Below, in pieces: positions 35,834 to 47,735 of a stretch of 64,000 bases of DNA. This stretch comes from Verpa conica. Taxonomy: Eukaryota; Ascomycota; Pezizomycetes; Pezizales; Morchellaceae. The stretch lies in assembly GCA_033030425.1 (NCBI GenBank), contig JAUFSD010000020.1:930001-994000 (forward strand). Reading direction: 5' to 3'. Each line of letters starts with the position of its first letter. The stretch's first letter is position 1. The position numbers were made by a program, and so were the translations under genes. Below the pieces are notes generated by a model. It saw only the letters and a list, made by a program, of their open reading frames with translations. It searched no databases and was not told the DNA's origin.

Positions 35834-37896
35834 ACATATGACAAGAGATTGTACTGATATCGCCTTGCCATACGTCCAGAAGGCCCCCGGACATGTGTAG
35901 GCTGAGAAGACTATCTTATCGGTGCTGTAATTCCGGTGTAGTCATTATATTCGTGAAGCTGAAACAGGACTACTTCTTAACTACCATCTTATTGCCATGA
36001 ACAGTATTATGCAACGCCATGAAATCCAAAAGCTTAATCACCCCCAACAAAGACCGTCATCATTAAACGAAGAAGAGCATCCCAGCTCCAAGTTCTGGGC
36101 AATAAACAACAAGCCTATAATACGGACGCCGAGTTGTTGCCGAATCATCACCGGGCTTGGCAACAATCATGGTCAGGGTTAGGGTTGTGACCCCCCATTC
36201 GCCCATTGCACTATGTTGGGAGGCTATGGGGTCAGGTTCGCTTGTATTCTTTTCTGAGTCTACTGAGATCTGGGAATGAATGCAGTAATAAATCTGGCTG
36301 AAACAATCGCGGTCGAAACCCCTGAGCTGTAGCTGCCGGACTGGAAGTGTTAGGGGGGAGTGGAGATATTCGTGAAACACTTTTGAACAGGGGGGAAGCA
36401 TGGTAGGAGTGCTCCTGCATGTCTTTTGGGTGCTTGAGGGGGAGTCGGTGCGATGTTGTTTAATAATAGGTAGTGGTAGAGAGTGGTTACCGCTCGAAGG
36501 CTGTTAAGCCATCTTGTAAAAAATTAGCTACACGGAGGAGGGCATAATAATATAACTGGACGGTTTCCTGGGGGTTCTCGTTTGGAGAGTTGATCCAAGG
36601 GCGATGAGATAGCGTTTTGATGCTTGTCACAGTTAACCCTTCGTTATTCCAAAGGCGCTGCTCCTATCGAATTTCTCGGTGGGGCGTGATGGAGAACCCT
36701 AACCCTTATACAAAGTATGCTTCATCACGTCTAGTAATATCCACCGCTCGATCTAACGTGTGGCACGCTTCACACACCAGTTTTTATCTTGAGAAATAGA
36801 GGATTCATCTTTATATTTAGATAACACTCTGTGATGTTATACTATTGATACCTTATATGAGTATAAAGAGCGAGTGGGAGACAGCCGAGGCAAAGAACCA
36901 CCCAAAAACTGTGGACAATGAGGCCAATTAACGAAGGCGCGGGTAAGACAGGAAGTAGATGGAGGAGACTCCTGGTAGAGAAGTACGAACAGTAGATAAA
37001 TTCCACTAGCGCAATGGGTGCACTAGATCGATAAAAAAAAATATTCAAACGGGAGAGACACTCCTGTATGGAGGAGTTACTAAAAGAAAAAAAAGGACCC
37101 CCAGCGCAGAGGATTGGAACAAGAAAAAAGGCGGGTGTAATGGTGTTTCTCCCTACATAGATATTAGAAGAAGTTCAGAGTCATTGAAGGGCAAATGCAT
37201 AGAGGGGGGGACAGTAGCTCAATATACATACTCAACTGAAATAATTCTTTCTCCATGATCAGAGTAGGAGGGGCGGGTTTAACCTACCGGTACTACAAAA
37301 TCAGAGATTAATGATTCGCATCTAGGGTTAGGTTACATGCAGGGGCGATCCAGGCTTAAACCGTTCTTGTAAATATCGGGGGACTGCTGAAGGGTAAGAA
37401 AAACTAAGATAAAAATACGGCTTATAGTCTACCCCAAAGCTACTATTTACCGGAATCACAAAGTTAGTAAATATACTTACACAATCTTAGAACGCTAATA
37501 AGAAGACCTATTGAAAGAGACATTATATATATATTATGTATGACAATACAATTAAATACTAGACAGAGGGATTGTATCCTCGCTAAATGGACAGAGGACT
37601 TATATCTTTGCTAACAGATATAGAATAATCTAGATGTGACTAGGGATAGTACCTCCGTAGGGATTCATATAGTATGAGGGAAACTTTGGCATATAAGCGG
37701 ACTACTAGTCGCCCTTATAGTTCTTTCTCGAATTGACTCAGCTACTCTTTATCGGATTTATTGTCCCCACTTTGGTTCCATTGAGTCTGAGCCCCAACAT
37801 TCAGAGCAAGACTCCTACTATTCGGAAACTCTGTTGGCCTGCTAAAGATAATACAGATTGAAGCAGCCCGTTACCAGGATAGACACCTTAGTCAAC
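35834..37896. other. gene-free stretch
   Basis: No supported gene. It contains two telomere-like motifs (near 36176 and 36697), polypurine tracts around 37035-37240 and AT-rich DNA before the first NLR locus. Confidence 0.5.
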
Positions 37897-39731
37897 ATGC
37901 TATGCTCAACTACTCCTCCGGCAGATAACGATGAGGGCGTGGCGGTGAAACAGCTTGACGAGATGGATTCAATCAGACGATATATAGACGGTACTGTTAA
38001 TTGTAGATATCACAAAAAAATAACTGCTAACGGTTGATAGATACTGTCGAAGCACAAGTAAAGGTAGCTATAACTGAAATTTATGGTGAATCTGACTTCA
38101 AGAAATATTTTTACGGTGATTCCCACTAGAAAATAGCGACGGTCTCCGGAAAGCTGACCATAATAAGAATTGAAACGAAACGAAACACTGAGCTGGATAA
38201 ACGCAGTGTCAACGGAAGCCGAATATGATCAAGCAAAAAGCCAACGACAACCGGGCACCTGTACTTGGATCCTTCAAACCGCCGCCTTTGTCAATTGGTA
38301 CCAATGTAAAGGCACAGCAGACATTCTGTGGATTAACGGCGGTCCAGGTACCGGCAAGACGGTTCTCTCAGCAAGCATTGTTGAATTTCTTAAACAGCAT
38401 TCATCACTACCGGTTGCATATTTCTTCTGCAGAGATGATGATAAAGACAAATGCAACACTATCTCCATCCTTCGCTCCCTGATATTCCAACTTGCAACCG
38501 AAAGTGCTGAAGCATTTAAAGTCCTCAAAGATTTGAAAGACGGTGATCTAGTAGAAAGTCGTCTTTGGGAGATACTTTCCCAGATTCTTCAAAGTGTCCC
38601 ATCTTGCTATCTGGTTATAGATGGCTATGACGAGTGCTCCGACTCCGATACCCCCCGCATCGTCGCCGGTCGGGAGTGATAAAGCTCTTCACCGAACGAC
38701 TACTTCAATCAACCAAGTCGTCTTCCGCAAGAATTCTCTTTGTCAGTAGAGTAGATGTGACAATTAAAACTAGTCTTAGGCTCGCTCTGGATAGGCTCTC
38801 CGAGTACACGATTTCGGTAGACGATACAGCAGGAGACATTCGCTTATTTGCAGAAGGAATTATTAACTCTGTTGACCTGGATGATATTACCGTAGAAGAC
38901 AAGTTAGTTGATCAACTATGTGGTAGCTGTCAAGGGATGTTTCTCTGGGCCAGGCTCCAGCGCGATCATCTGGAGCATGAAATGAGCGCTATAGAAGTCG
39001 AGAATACACTGCTCTCAATACCAGTAGGGTTAGACGAGCCCTACGGGCGGGTTCTCCGCCGGATCGCGGAGAGCCAAATCTACATAAAGAATAGAGCGAA
39101 GAATATTCTACGATGGGTATTGTTCGCCACCAGGCCTCTTCAAGTTGGAGAGCTTCTCCATTTACTTGCTGTTAACTATGAGGAATATACTTTCGCTCTG
39201 CAAGAGATTTCCATGCCGATAACCGATGATATTATTGATGAGAAGCTTCTATACCCCTGCAAGTCATTCATCGAGGTTCGGGGAAGCCCCGGCACTGCCC
39301 CTTCGGACAAGACTATCCACCTTGTACACCCCTCCGTAAAGCAGTTTCTTCTCAGTGAAGAACAGAAAAAAGCACACCCGAACGCGGCGGACCTCTTCTA
39401 CAACATACGTTATATACATCACGCATTGTTAACTAAGTCCTGCCTCTGCTATACATGGTTGAGCGTTGAGAATCTTCCAGAGTCCCAGATAATACAGTAT
39501 CCTTTGCTTGGGTGGATTGAACACCAGAGACTGTCTGGACTCGACAAGTCTATTCATTTTCAGAGGAGGCTCTTTAGTCCTGGACCACTCTTTGAGAAAT
39601 GGAAGAGAATTATCCAGGCCCCGCACTTGGAATCAATTAAGCCTATTGAAGTCGCACGTTATATTCGCCTCCCAGACATGGAAATAGACCTAAACTGGCG
39701 GAAATCCCCACTCTATATAGAATATTGCTAG
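37897..39731 (+). pseudogene. NACHT NLR pseudogene, frameshifted and truncated at the first ankyrin repeat
   Basis: Exons 37897..37990, 38041..38115 and 38168..39731. The first two introns (50 and 52 nt) agree in phase 1 and have good branch points. The NACHT domain has Walker A GGPGTGKT and Walker B VIDGYDEC. Just after Walker B, at about 38660-38690, the frame ends, and the obvious continuation (VIKLFTERLL, then FVSRVD, GMFLWA, HLVHPSVKQFL) runs in another frame; this needs a 1-nt deletion and no intron fits. The second frame stops at 39731 right after SPLY, where an ankyrin repeat should begin. A trace of it (IASCEVDELVL) is visible in a further frame just past the stop. So there are at least two frameshifts and the repeat domain is lost. 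A translated N-terminal NACHT fragment remains possible. Confidence 0.8.
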
Positions 39732-41513
39732 CTGCGAGGTAGACGAGCTTGTCTTGTAGTATTGTATGCCGAACTGACTTTGTATTTTCATATCTAGTCT
39801 AGTTTTGTCAGGGAATATAACGGTGGTTTGGTAGGTGCCCAGGGTATTTGTAGTTTTTGTAAGCGAGAGCCCATCGCAGTTTTGCGGCATAATGCGTTCT
39901 AGGGATTATTTCATTCTACACCGGCCAAAGTTTAGTTTACGTTGGCTATCTACTTCGTACTGACGTGTTCGGTCATAGAACGATGAAAATGGAGCATCCC
40001 GTCCGCTCTGCTGTACCCAATCATCGTATCGCCTAGTTAGTACTGCAGTGGGTGACCATGTGGGAATCCTGGGTACTGAACTCATCATTTTGTTTTTGCT
40101 GCTGGGGACGATGCTTTGTTCGCTCTGTCTGTAAATGTTTCATGGTAGCTGTTGGATTTTTTATTTTGAGTAGGGGTGGGCGGGAGGGTCAGTTTAAGAG
40201 GATGGGGCTATTGGCTTGGGAGCAGAGTAGTGTGGCGAGACCTCGCCAAGGATTTAGTAGGCACATGGGGGATCCACATTAGTTGACATTCGTTTAGTAC
40301 AACAGTCTATAATACACAGTTCTCCGTAAATGTAAGTTAATATTAGGTATTTCTTTACCGTTGAGCGCGGTTCTACAGCCAATGGACTTTAATCAAACAT
40401 ATTTTGAAAACACAGCTTATATTCGCTAAGCCACCCCATCCTGTAGTAGCAATATGTCCTCATGCCCTGGATATGTTCCAAAATAATTAATGTCGTCCAC
40501 GAGGCTACTCGAGCGGCCTCGAGCCATATAAAGCAACGTAATCCTTGGTGGCTCGAGGCCGCTCAAAACCGCCTCGTGTACCACACTGGAAATAATTGCT
40601 TAACTTTCTCATAACCCTAACCCTAGAACTACGAAGAGTTCAGCTGATTCACTAACAGTGTCACCCCTCAAATATCTTTTAAGATAAATGATTGATTTTC
40701 AGTGCTTTTAATATATCACTTACGTATCTTGGTGCGAACAGCCCGGTCCGTACCAAGGTGCCAGTTTATATTATATGCTAAGGGTTAGGTTTCAGCTACC
40801 TTGACATCGCGTAACTCGCATCAGATAAGATAACGGGAGAATGGGCTAATGGCGAAGCCTTAGGAATGGTATGTAGTAACGACACTCAGTTAATATAAGC
40901 ATCAAATACTGGGGAGCGGTAGTAGGGTTATTGGTAACTTAGTAAGCTCTCCGGTACCTGTATTTTCCATGTAGTCACTTGATACTTAGATGTATCTATT
41001 GAATCATATATACCCACAGCGCCGCACAAATGTGGTGTAGGTAGGGAGAATATATTGCCTGGTAAGGGTAAAAAATAAAACGGTTGCTCAATAGCGATAT
41101 AAGATATAGGGCATGAGACTTATAGTTAACGCCATCAGTAGTGGTCCTATCGATGTTGCTCCATCCCCCGCGCTGTATATCCGACATCTGCATGTATATA
41201 CCGCTAATGAAAAATGTTTGCTCTTTATAGAGTTCAAAGTTGTTGAAGTTTACTTCTTTCTTCATGGTCTCCTATTTAAGTTCTCCCCCTTTTTACCAAA
41301 GATGAATTTATGTAGTTTATCAATTTTCCCGGTAACACAAGAACTACATTATCCCGATGGTTGTAGTGTTATGATTCGCTTGGTGGGATCAAAACAACTT
41401 TTCCCTGCATCCCCCTCTTCTCCAGGTAAACACCAGAAGCATTTCAGAAACATTTCTCTGTAATCCCAACAACTCAAGATAACCATTTACCCTTTACAAA
41501 ATTCCGACCTCAG
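39732..41513. other. gene-free stretch between two NLR loci
   Basis: No intact gene. It holds remnants of the lost ankyrin region at the very start, a strong hairpin at 40513-40562 and a telomere-like motif near 40614. Confidence 0.5.
40497..40573. repeat. GC-rich inverted repeat (hairpin)
   Basis: Arms GCGGCCTCGAGCCA (40513-40526) and its exact complement (40549-40562) are separated by 22 nt. Weaker outer arms (CACGAGGC / GCCTCGTG) extend the symmetry to about 40497 and 40573. It may be a small foldback or MITE remnant. Confidence 0.75.
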
Positions 41514-44500
41514 ATGGCTGGCACAAAGCAGAAAAGCCGTCGGAGGTTTGGCTGTTTTGGTAGACTACCATTCAACTCAACCGGTAGCCTTCCTGTTACT
41601 TTATCATCTAGTGTCGATCTCCCAAAAAATCAGAGCTCGACTCTGCCAACCGGTCGGATCGCACGGATCCCATCACATACACCATCAGCAGTCAGTAACA
41701 TATCTCGATCGCGCATAATTACGCAGTCACCTAGTTCCGGAACACCAACTGGGTCCAATGTTACCCTGTCAGCCCCCCCGGCATTACCGGGGGTCATAGG
41801 ACCTCTTGTATCTCTAGTTGGTGGTGTATCGAATGCTGGAGCCTTGCCTCTCACGTCATCTACCTCTAACCTGTTAGCGGCGGTCCCGGGTGCCCCTATA
41901 CTATCAGTGGGAACTGTACAACATGTTGCTCCCTTACCCCAACAACCCCAGGTTCTGCTACCTGACCTTACTATACTATGGAATACTTGCTAACCTTACG
42001 GGTGATTAGACAAACACTACAGTGAGTACACCGGCAGTGCCAAATACCGGAAGTAGCGATCCTTCCTTATGGAAGCGGGCACTGGACACATTGTCTGAAC
42101 GAGACAGAGATCTTTTTGCGAGCAACACGAGCAAGCACGACTATTCGAACGAGCTTGTAGAACAGATAAGAGCGCATAGGGATACCTGCCAGCAAAACAG
42201 ATGGAAGTTTAACTTTAGGGGGAAGGATATTATCGTTCGTGATATGGCGGACAAAATACTAACATGGGTTGATAAGTTCAAAGGTATTGGTGATATTATT
42301 GTTGCGTATGATCCAGGCCACGCTGCACTGCCGTGGGCCGGCGTACGGCTTCTTCTGCAGGTCTTTCCCCCATAACTTTATTTATGGGCTAGTTTGAATT
42401 AAATCTAACATGGAAATAGCTTTCCCTTAGCGATAAGGAGAATATGGGCGTAGTCATGATCGGTGTCGAGCGGGTTGCAAGATTACTACTAAGAAGCGCG
42501 ATTCATGAGCGATTATACCTCAATTCAACACTCTCGGTTCGTGCTGGGGTGGAAGAGGCTCTAGTAGAGCTCTACTCGGCGGTATTGGAGTTTCTTGCAT
42601 GCGCACATCGATATCTTACCCAGTCCACAACTAGTAAGCTACTTTCATACCCTGAAGCTTATATCCGGCCGTATTTCCTAGTTATATCACCCGGCCGATC
42701 ATGCAAGTCTGTTTTTTCTCGCTGTCAATATGTCTGATAGTGAGTTATAGGCAGTATCATTCATGCTATACTCGACATAGAGGGACCAAAATCTACTTTT
42801 GATGCCATTGAGGAGAAAGAGTCCTTACTTGAGAAGGAGTTAACTACCGCTGAAAGAGAGTGTGAGTGTTTAAAGTTCCGATCGGGTACCTCGGATATCC
42901 GCTGACTCGTAAGTCCTTTACAGCGCAAGACAATTGCCAAAGGGGACTAGGAGGTTGTAATTCAGATATTCCTAGAGAAATCATAATCCACTAACAAGAC
43001 CTCCTAGACGAATATAAAAAGCTGAAATGTTTCTTGGAGGAGATGGAGAAGCCTATTACAAGGATTGACTTGAATGTTACGTTGATGTATGAGGAGCTTC
43101 AGGGACATGTTGAAGGTTTGGTTACCTTTCGAGATCACGTATTTACTCATTACCCTAATGAAGTTCGTTTGGCACCTAGACTGGAAGAGAGGGGAAATAC
43201 TCAACTGGCTTTCACAGGTGGAGTATATAAAGCATCATGAAAATGCCAAGGAAGACCTACTGGAGGATACCGGCCAGTGGCTGCGGAATAAAGAAGAATT
43301 CCGTGAATGGCGATCTTCTAGTGCTTCAGGAATTCTCTGGTTGCGTGGACTACGTTAGTTCTCCCCTATCTTTCTGGGAATGGTCTAGCTGCTGAAATGC
43401 TGTACAAATATGAAGCCGGAGCAGGGAAAACAAAACTCACGTATGCTCCTTTGACATGACCCCAAAATAGGTTTACCTCGCAAATTGAACTGTAGAATAT
43501 AACCAAACGCAGAACTATAAGGGGAATAGCTGCTTCAGATGCCACAAAGGATAGGGCAAACTCCTAGTGTATGTTTCCTGGTATAGAGTTGTTTTCAACT
43601 CTCTGGGAGTTTCGCCCTTTGGGGTGGCATTTTGTCGCGGCGTTCCCTTGTGGGTTGTGTTGCGGTAATTGAACGGTTAAATTTATGAGATAATCATACT
43701 ATATCTGATTAGAAACTGATTGGTCACCAGGTGTATGGTTATCGACTTTCTCGGATCTCTACTTAATGGAAACGAACCTGTGGTATACTTTTACTGCAAC
43801 AGAAACGAATGTCAGCGCCGAAAGCCTGAGGTGATACTACAGGCTATCGTAAAGCAACTATCTGTTTTTCCACCTGAACTTCCAAAGCCGGTCGTAGCGG
43901 CGTATGAGGCAAGAATGAAGGATGGGCTGGCAGCAGGGTCATTAAGGTTTAAAGAATGTCACGATATGATTCTATCGCTCCTCGATATATACCCTCAAAC
44001 AACGATCATTATCGATGCCCTAGACGAGAGCGATCCTGATGAACGTTATCGGTTGCTGCAGACATTGAACACCTTAATCCAGACCTCGAGTAGCCTGGTC
44101 AAAATATTTATCTCTAGTAGAGATGATATTGGGATAAAGCTTGAGCTGGAACAAGCGCCTAACCTCTACATTGATGCACGCGATAATACTGGAGACATTG
44201 AGCGTTTCGTCATTCGAGAAATCAAAAATTCTATCGCTAATCGGCGTCTGCTTCGTGGGAAGGTGACCGAGGAGTTGGAAAAATTGATCATAACTACAAT
44301 TGTAGATGGTGCGAAGGGAATGTAAGTCTCGCACGCATCGAATCATGGGCTTACCCCCCTCAACTCCTGCATATCCTAGCTATTGGTTACATCTCCTAAC
44401 AATGGTGACATGATAGGTTTCAATGGGCGGATCTTCAAATTAAGCATCTCTACCAGGTAAAACTCGAAGAGGGGATTAGGGAGAGGTTGGGGAGGCTTCC

Positions 44501-46805
44501 TACGACACTGGAAAGGACATACTCCCAGATCTGGGATGAAATCCTTTCTGGTACACCAAACGAACAAGTAGTTACTAAAAGAGCATTGATGTGGGTCATG
44601 TGCTCGCAGGAACCGCTCAAACCTCACCAATGGGCTGAATTCTCTTATTGGCCAACGCAAGTGGACGGTGTCGATGTCCTCTTTGACCTGTGCCGCAACC
44701 TTGTCATATGGAACAAACAACTGGATCGTCCGGTATTTTCACACTTATCTGTGGTGGAGTATCTTGAAAAGAAATGCTTCAACTCTATGGATGCGAATTC
44801 TATGGCTGCGGAATTCTGCTTTTCAATGTTTGGCCAATCACCAAAAGCCTATAAACCCATTGAGTTATCCAGAGAGGCATCCTTCTTATATCCACATAGA
44901 TACTGGGCAGAGCATGTGGATCGTTCTTTCAATGGTGAGCAGCGTATGAAGAGTCGTGTGCGAGCCCGGCTTCTGAGATTCTTAGGGGTACCCGGCAAGC
45001 CCGGCCTGGGTTATCGTCACTGGCTCTCTACGGTCGATAGTCACGAATTCGGTCTCAGGGGTACAATGATTGAATCAACTCCTTTAGTACACGCTCACGA
45101 ACATATCTACACGAACCCAGCCGACCCTCTCTTCGCAATGTGTTATTTTCGTTTCGGCGAAGAAATCAGAAACCATTGGGAATTTAATAAGCTTGATGCA
45201 ATTATGCAAAACGGTTACAGTGAAACATTATTATGCGTTGCATGCATCCATGGTAATGAATGGGCTATAGACTTTCTTCTAGAGAAAGGAGTAGATATGA
45301 ATGCAAGGAACTATCATGGCCATACAATACTCATGACGGCCATCTGCAAAGGGCAACTAGAGATAATAGAAAAGCTACTTGAGTATGGTGCCATTGCTGC
45401 TGCTCATAATAGAACTTTCGCGGACCCCCTGGAGGCAGCAGTAAGTGAAGGGAATGTAGCTGTGGTTGAAGTAATTTTGGCGAGATATAGCAACATAAAT
45501 ATCACAGAAAAAATTGTAGTTGCGGCGGCAGGTAACTTCAATTGGAGCAACGATATACTGGAGTTACTGCTATCAATAGGTAATGACATCAAGATAACCG
45601 AAGCGGTTATGGTTGCGGCGGCAAAGACTTTGTGTAAAGAGGGAATAGAGGTACTGCTAGCGAGATATAATAAGACCGAGATCACCGAAGTGATTATGCT
45701 TGCGGCGATATCGAACCATTATCATCGGAACGAGATTGTGGAGATGCTGCTAGCGAGAGACAGCAATATAGAGGTCACTGATGCATGTTTGACCGCCGCG
45801 GCGGCGCACGCAACCAGGCCATATACTGCAATGTGGGGGCTATATTCTAGGTGGGGGTTAGCACAACATAACACCATACTACCGGAAGCTGTTGTGGTGG
45901 CGGCAGCAGCGAACGTTATGTGCGGATCCGATATTCTGCATAAGTTTCTGGACCTTGGTCACACCATCTACCCTACCGAAGCGGCCCTTTTAGCGGCAGC
46001 AGCGAATACCGGAACCGAGTCAGTACTCGACCTCCTACTCAAAGTTGCGGTTAGCACCGAGGTCACCCAGGCAGTGCTGGTGGCGGCAGCGTCTAATACC
46101 GGTCGTGGCCTCGGCATCATAGAGACACTATTTGCCAGAGGTAGTAATATCGAGATCACCGAGACAGTTATAATGGCGGCGGCGATACAGGGGTGGCAGG
46201 CTGAGCAGGTAATGACAGCACTATTGGAGAGAAGTGATAGCATCAAGATCAGTGAGGAGGTTATGGAAAAGATGGCGGCGAATTTTCAAGGGTGGCAGAT
46301 TGAGCGTGTGCTACGAGTCAAGGACATGAGTGGCAGGATCACTGAAGCGGTTGTGACAGCTGCAGCTACAAATGAGCACGGTGGCGCACAAGTATTAATG
46401 GTGCTATTTGATCTGGACGATAGCATTGAGTGTACTGAGGGTATTCTGGCAGCAGCGGCGGCCAATAGTCGGTACGGCATGGAGCTACTAAATATTCTTC
46501 TGGCCAAGGATGATAAAATAAAGATTACAGAGTCAGTTATGGTAGCGGCAGCAGGGAATACCTGGCAGGGTGCGAAGATAATGGGGATACTGCTAGCAAG
46601 AGACGACAAGGCCGAGATCACAGAAACTGTTATAGCGGCTGCAGCCGCGAATACATATAATGGTAGAAAGATAACACAGATGTTACTGAACCGCAACGGG
46701 AAACATGGGGATGGCCGAGGCAGCAGGCGCGCAAGTAGGGAGATAGGGGCAGAAACATACTTCGACTACGACTTAGACTATCATACAGATAAGCCGCACC
46801 CTTGA
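41514..46805 (+). CDS. NACHT_N-NACHT NLR with ankyrin and ITE-type repeats (1469 aa, nine exons)
   Basis: Model join(41514..41951,42010..42360,42420..42633,42751..42861,42999..43115,43180..43353,43416..43440,43731..44321,44417..46805); the total is 4410 nt and every junction agrees in phase. Residues 1-146 are low-complexity. The NACHT_N (NWD-type) domain follows, with LWKRALDTLSERD, YDPGHAALPWAGVR and ENMGVVMIGVERVARL. The NACHT domain has Walker A PGAGKT, encoded on a 25-nt microexon, and Walker B IIIDALDE near 571. After a winged-helix-like region come about three ankyrin repeats (about 930-1030), then about 13 repeats of about 31 residues of consensus ITExVxxAAAxN..G..I...LLAR (1035-1430). 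The product should be a cytosolic NLR. All NTPase motifs are intact. The donor of exon 4 and its acceptor are the least certain. The C-terminal tail is basic, then acidic. Confidence 0.85.
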
Positions 46806-47378
46806 CAGCTGTGAGGCACCAAATCCAAGCATCATTCTTGTGCTGAAACTAACTTATAAAAAGGTCTACACGTGTAATATGGGTTTTTATGGGCTAAGAG
46901 ATGTTGTGGCGCTATAGTTTTACTGTGAAAGTAGTGCTTACATTGGGGTATAGTATGAGATTTATAGTTTTTTCTTTTTTCTGCGCTATTTGTTCTTTGA
47001 TTTGGATCCCTAGCATCCTATGCGTTGATAGATAGGTTCCTATGTAGGTTTGTTAAAAAGTGGGTGTGGAGGCAGTTTTCGGAGTTCCACCCGGTTTTCT
47101 GGTAGTTTATTCAAGTTTATTATATTGTGCAGCTATCTAGGCACTACATAATATCTCAGATGAAAACATGCTTTGCTAATTCATGATGAGAGTGCTACGA
47201 CACGGTACTGAAACCATACGAATACCCCATCACCTCTATCCCCAGGTTTAGGCTGGACAAAAGTAAGTAAACGCCTGCAAGATAAGGTTTTACACAGTAG
47301 AAAGAACCATAGCAGCACGGGTAAGTGAATATGTTCAACTTACTTATCCATGTATACCTAAACTACCCTCTGCAAGGC
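46806..47378. other. gene-free stretch
   Basis: The 3' flank shared by the NLR (plus) and the cysteine-rich peptide gene (minus), which converge. T-rich sequence at 46960-46990 is the only notable feature. Confidence 0.5.
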
Positions 47379-47735
47379 CTACTGAGAACCACAAATTCCT
47401 TGGCGATTAGCACAGCCTTCGTTCCATCCATTATTACAGCAGGAGCCACCCGGGGTACACTGATAAAGTGCTTCGTTCCCGGTGAAGATCGGTGGATATA
47501 TACTGGAGCCGTAGCTTGTAAAGACAGCGCACCACCCGCAATAGGTGCCTTGGCGCGTACCCACGGCGCATCCGCAGTTGTTAAGGATGCAATCCCGCTT
47601 CGTAAATTCCTGATCAGCACCGCCGCCAGTAGTGGTTGTCTTGGTTTCTGTGGGCTCCGGTGCCGGTGATGAGAAGCCGACTTCAAACATCAAGGCCAAG
47701 GTAATAGTGAATAGTAGGCTGTTAAGGAAGTGCAT
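47379..47735 (-). CDS. Small secreted cysteine-rich preproprotein (118 aa)
   Basis: ATG at 47733-47735. Residues 1-23 form a signal peptide (hydrophobic LLFTITLALMF core, then small residues). Residues 24-45 are a Pro/Thr/Gly-rich propeptide, followed by a Lys-Arg pair at 46-47 that is a likely Kex2 cleavage site. The mature part (about 71 residues) has ten cysteines at 49, 54, 56, 66, 69, 93, 99, 100, 108 and 115, enough for five disulfides. A probable 55-nt intron in the 5' leader (47766-47820; donor GTAAGT, branch CTAAT, acceptor CAAG) supports transcription. It could be an effector, defence peptide or signalling peptide; I recognise no named family. It is convergent with the NLR at 41514-46805. 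Confidence 0.75.
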   Translation of the reverse strand: MHFLNSLLFTITLALMFEVGFSSPAPEPTETKTTTTGGGADQEFTKRDCILNNCGCAVGTRQGTYCGWCAVFTSYGSSIYPPIFTGNEALYQCTPGGSCCNNGWNEGCANRQGICGSQ

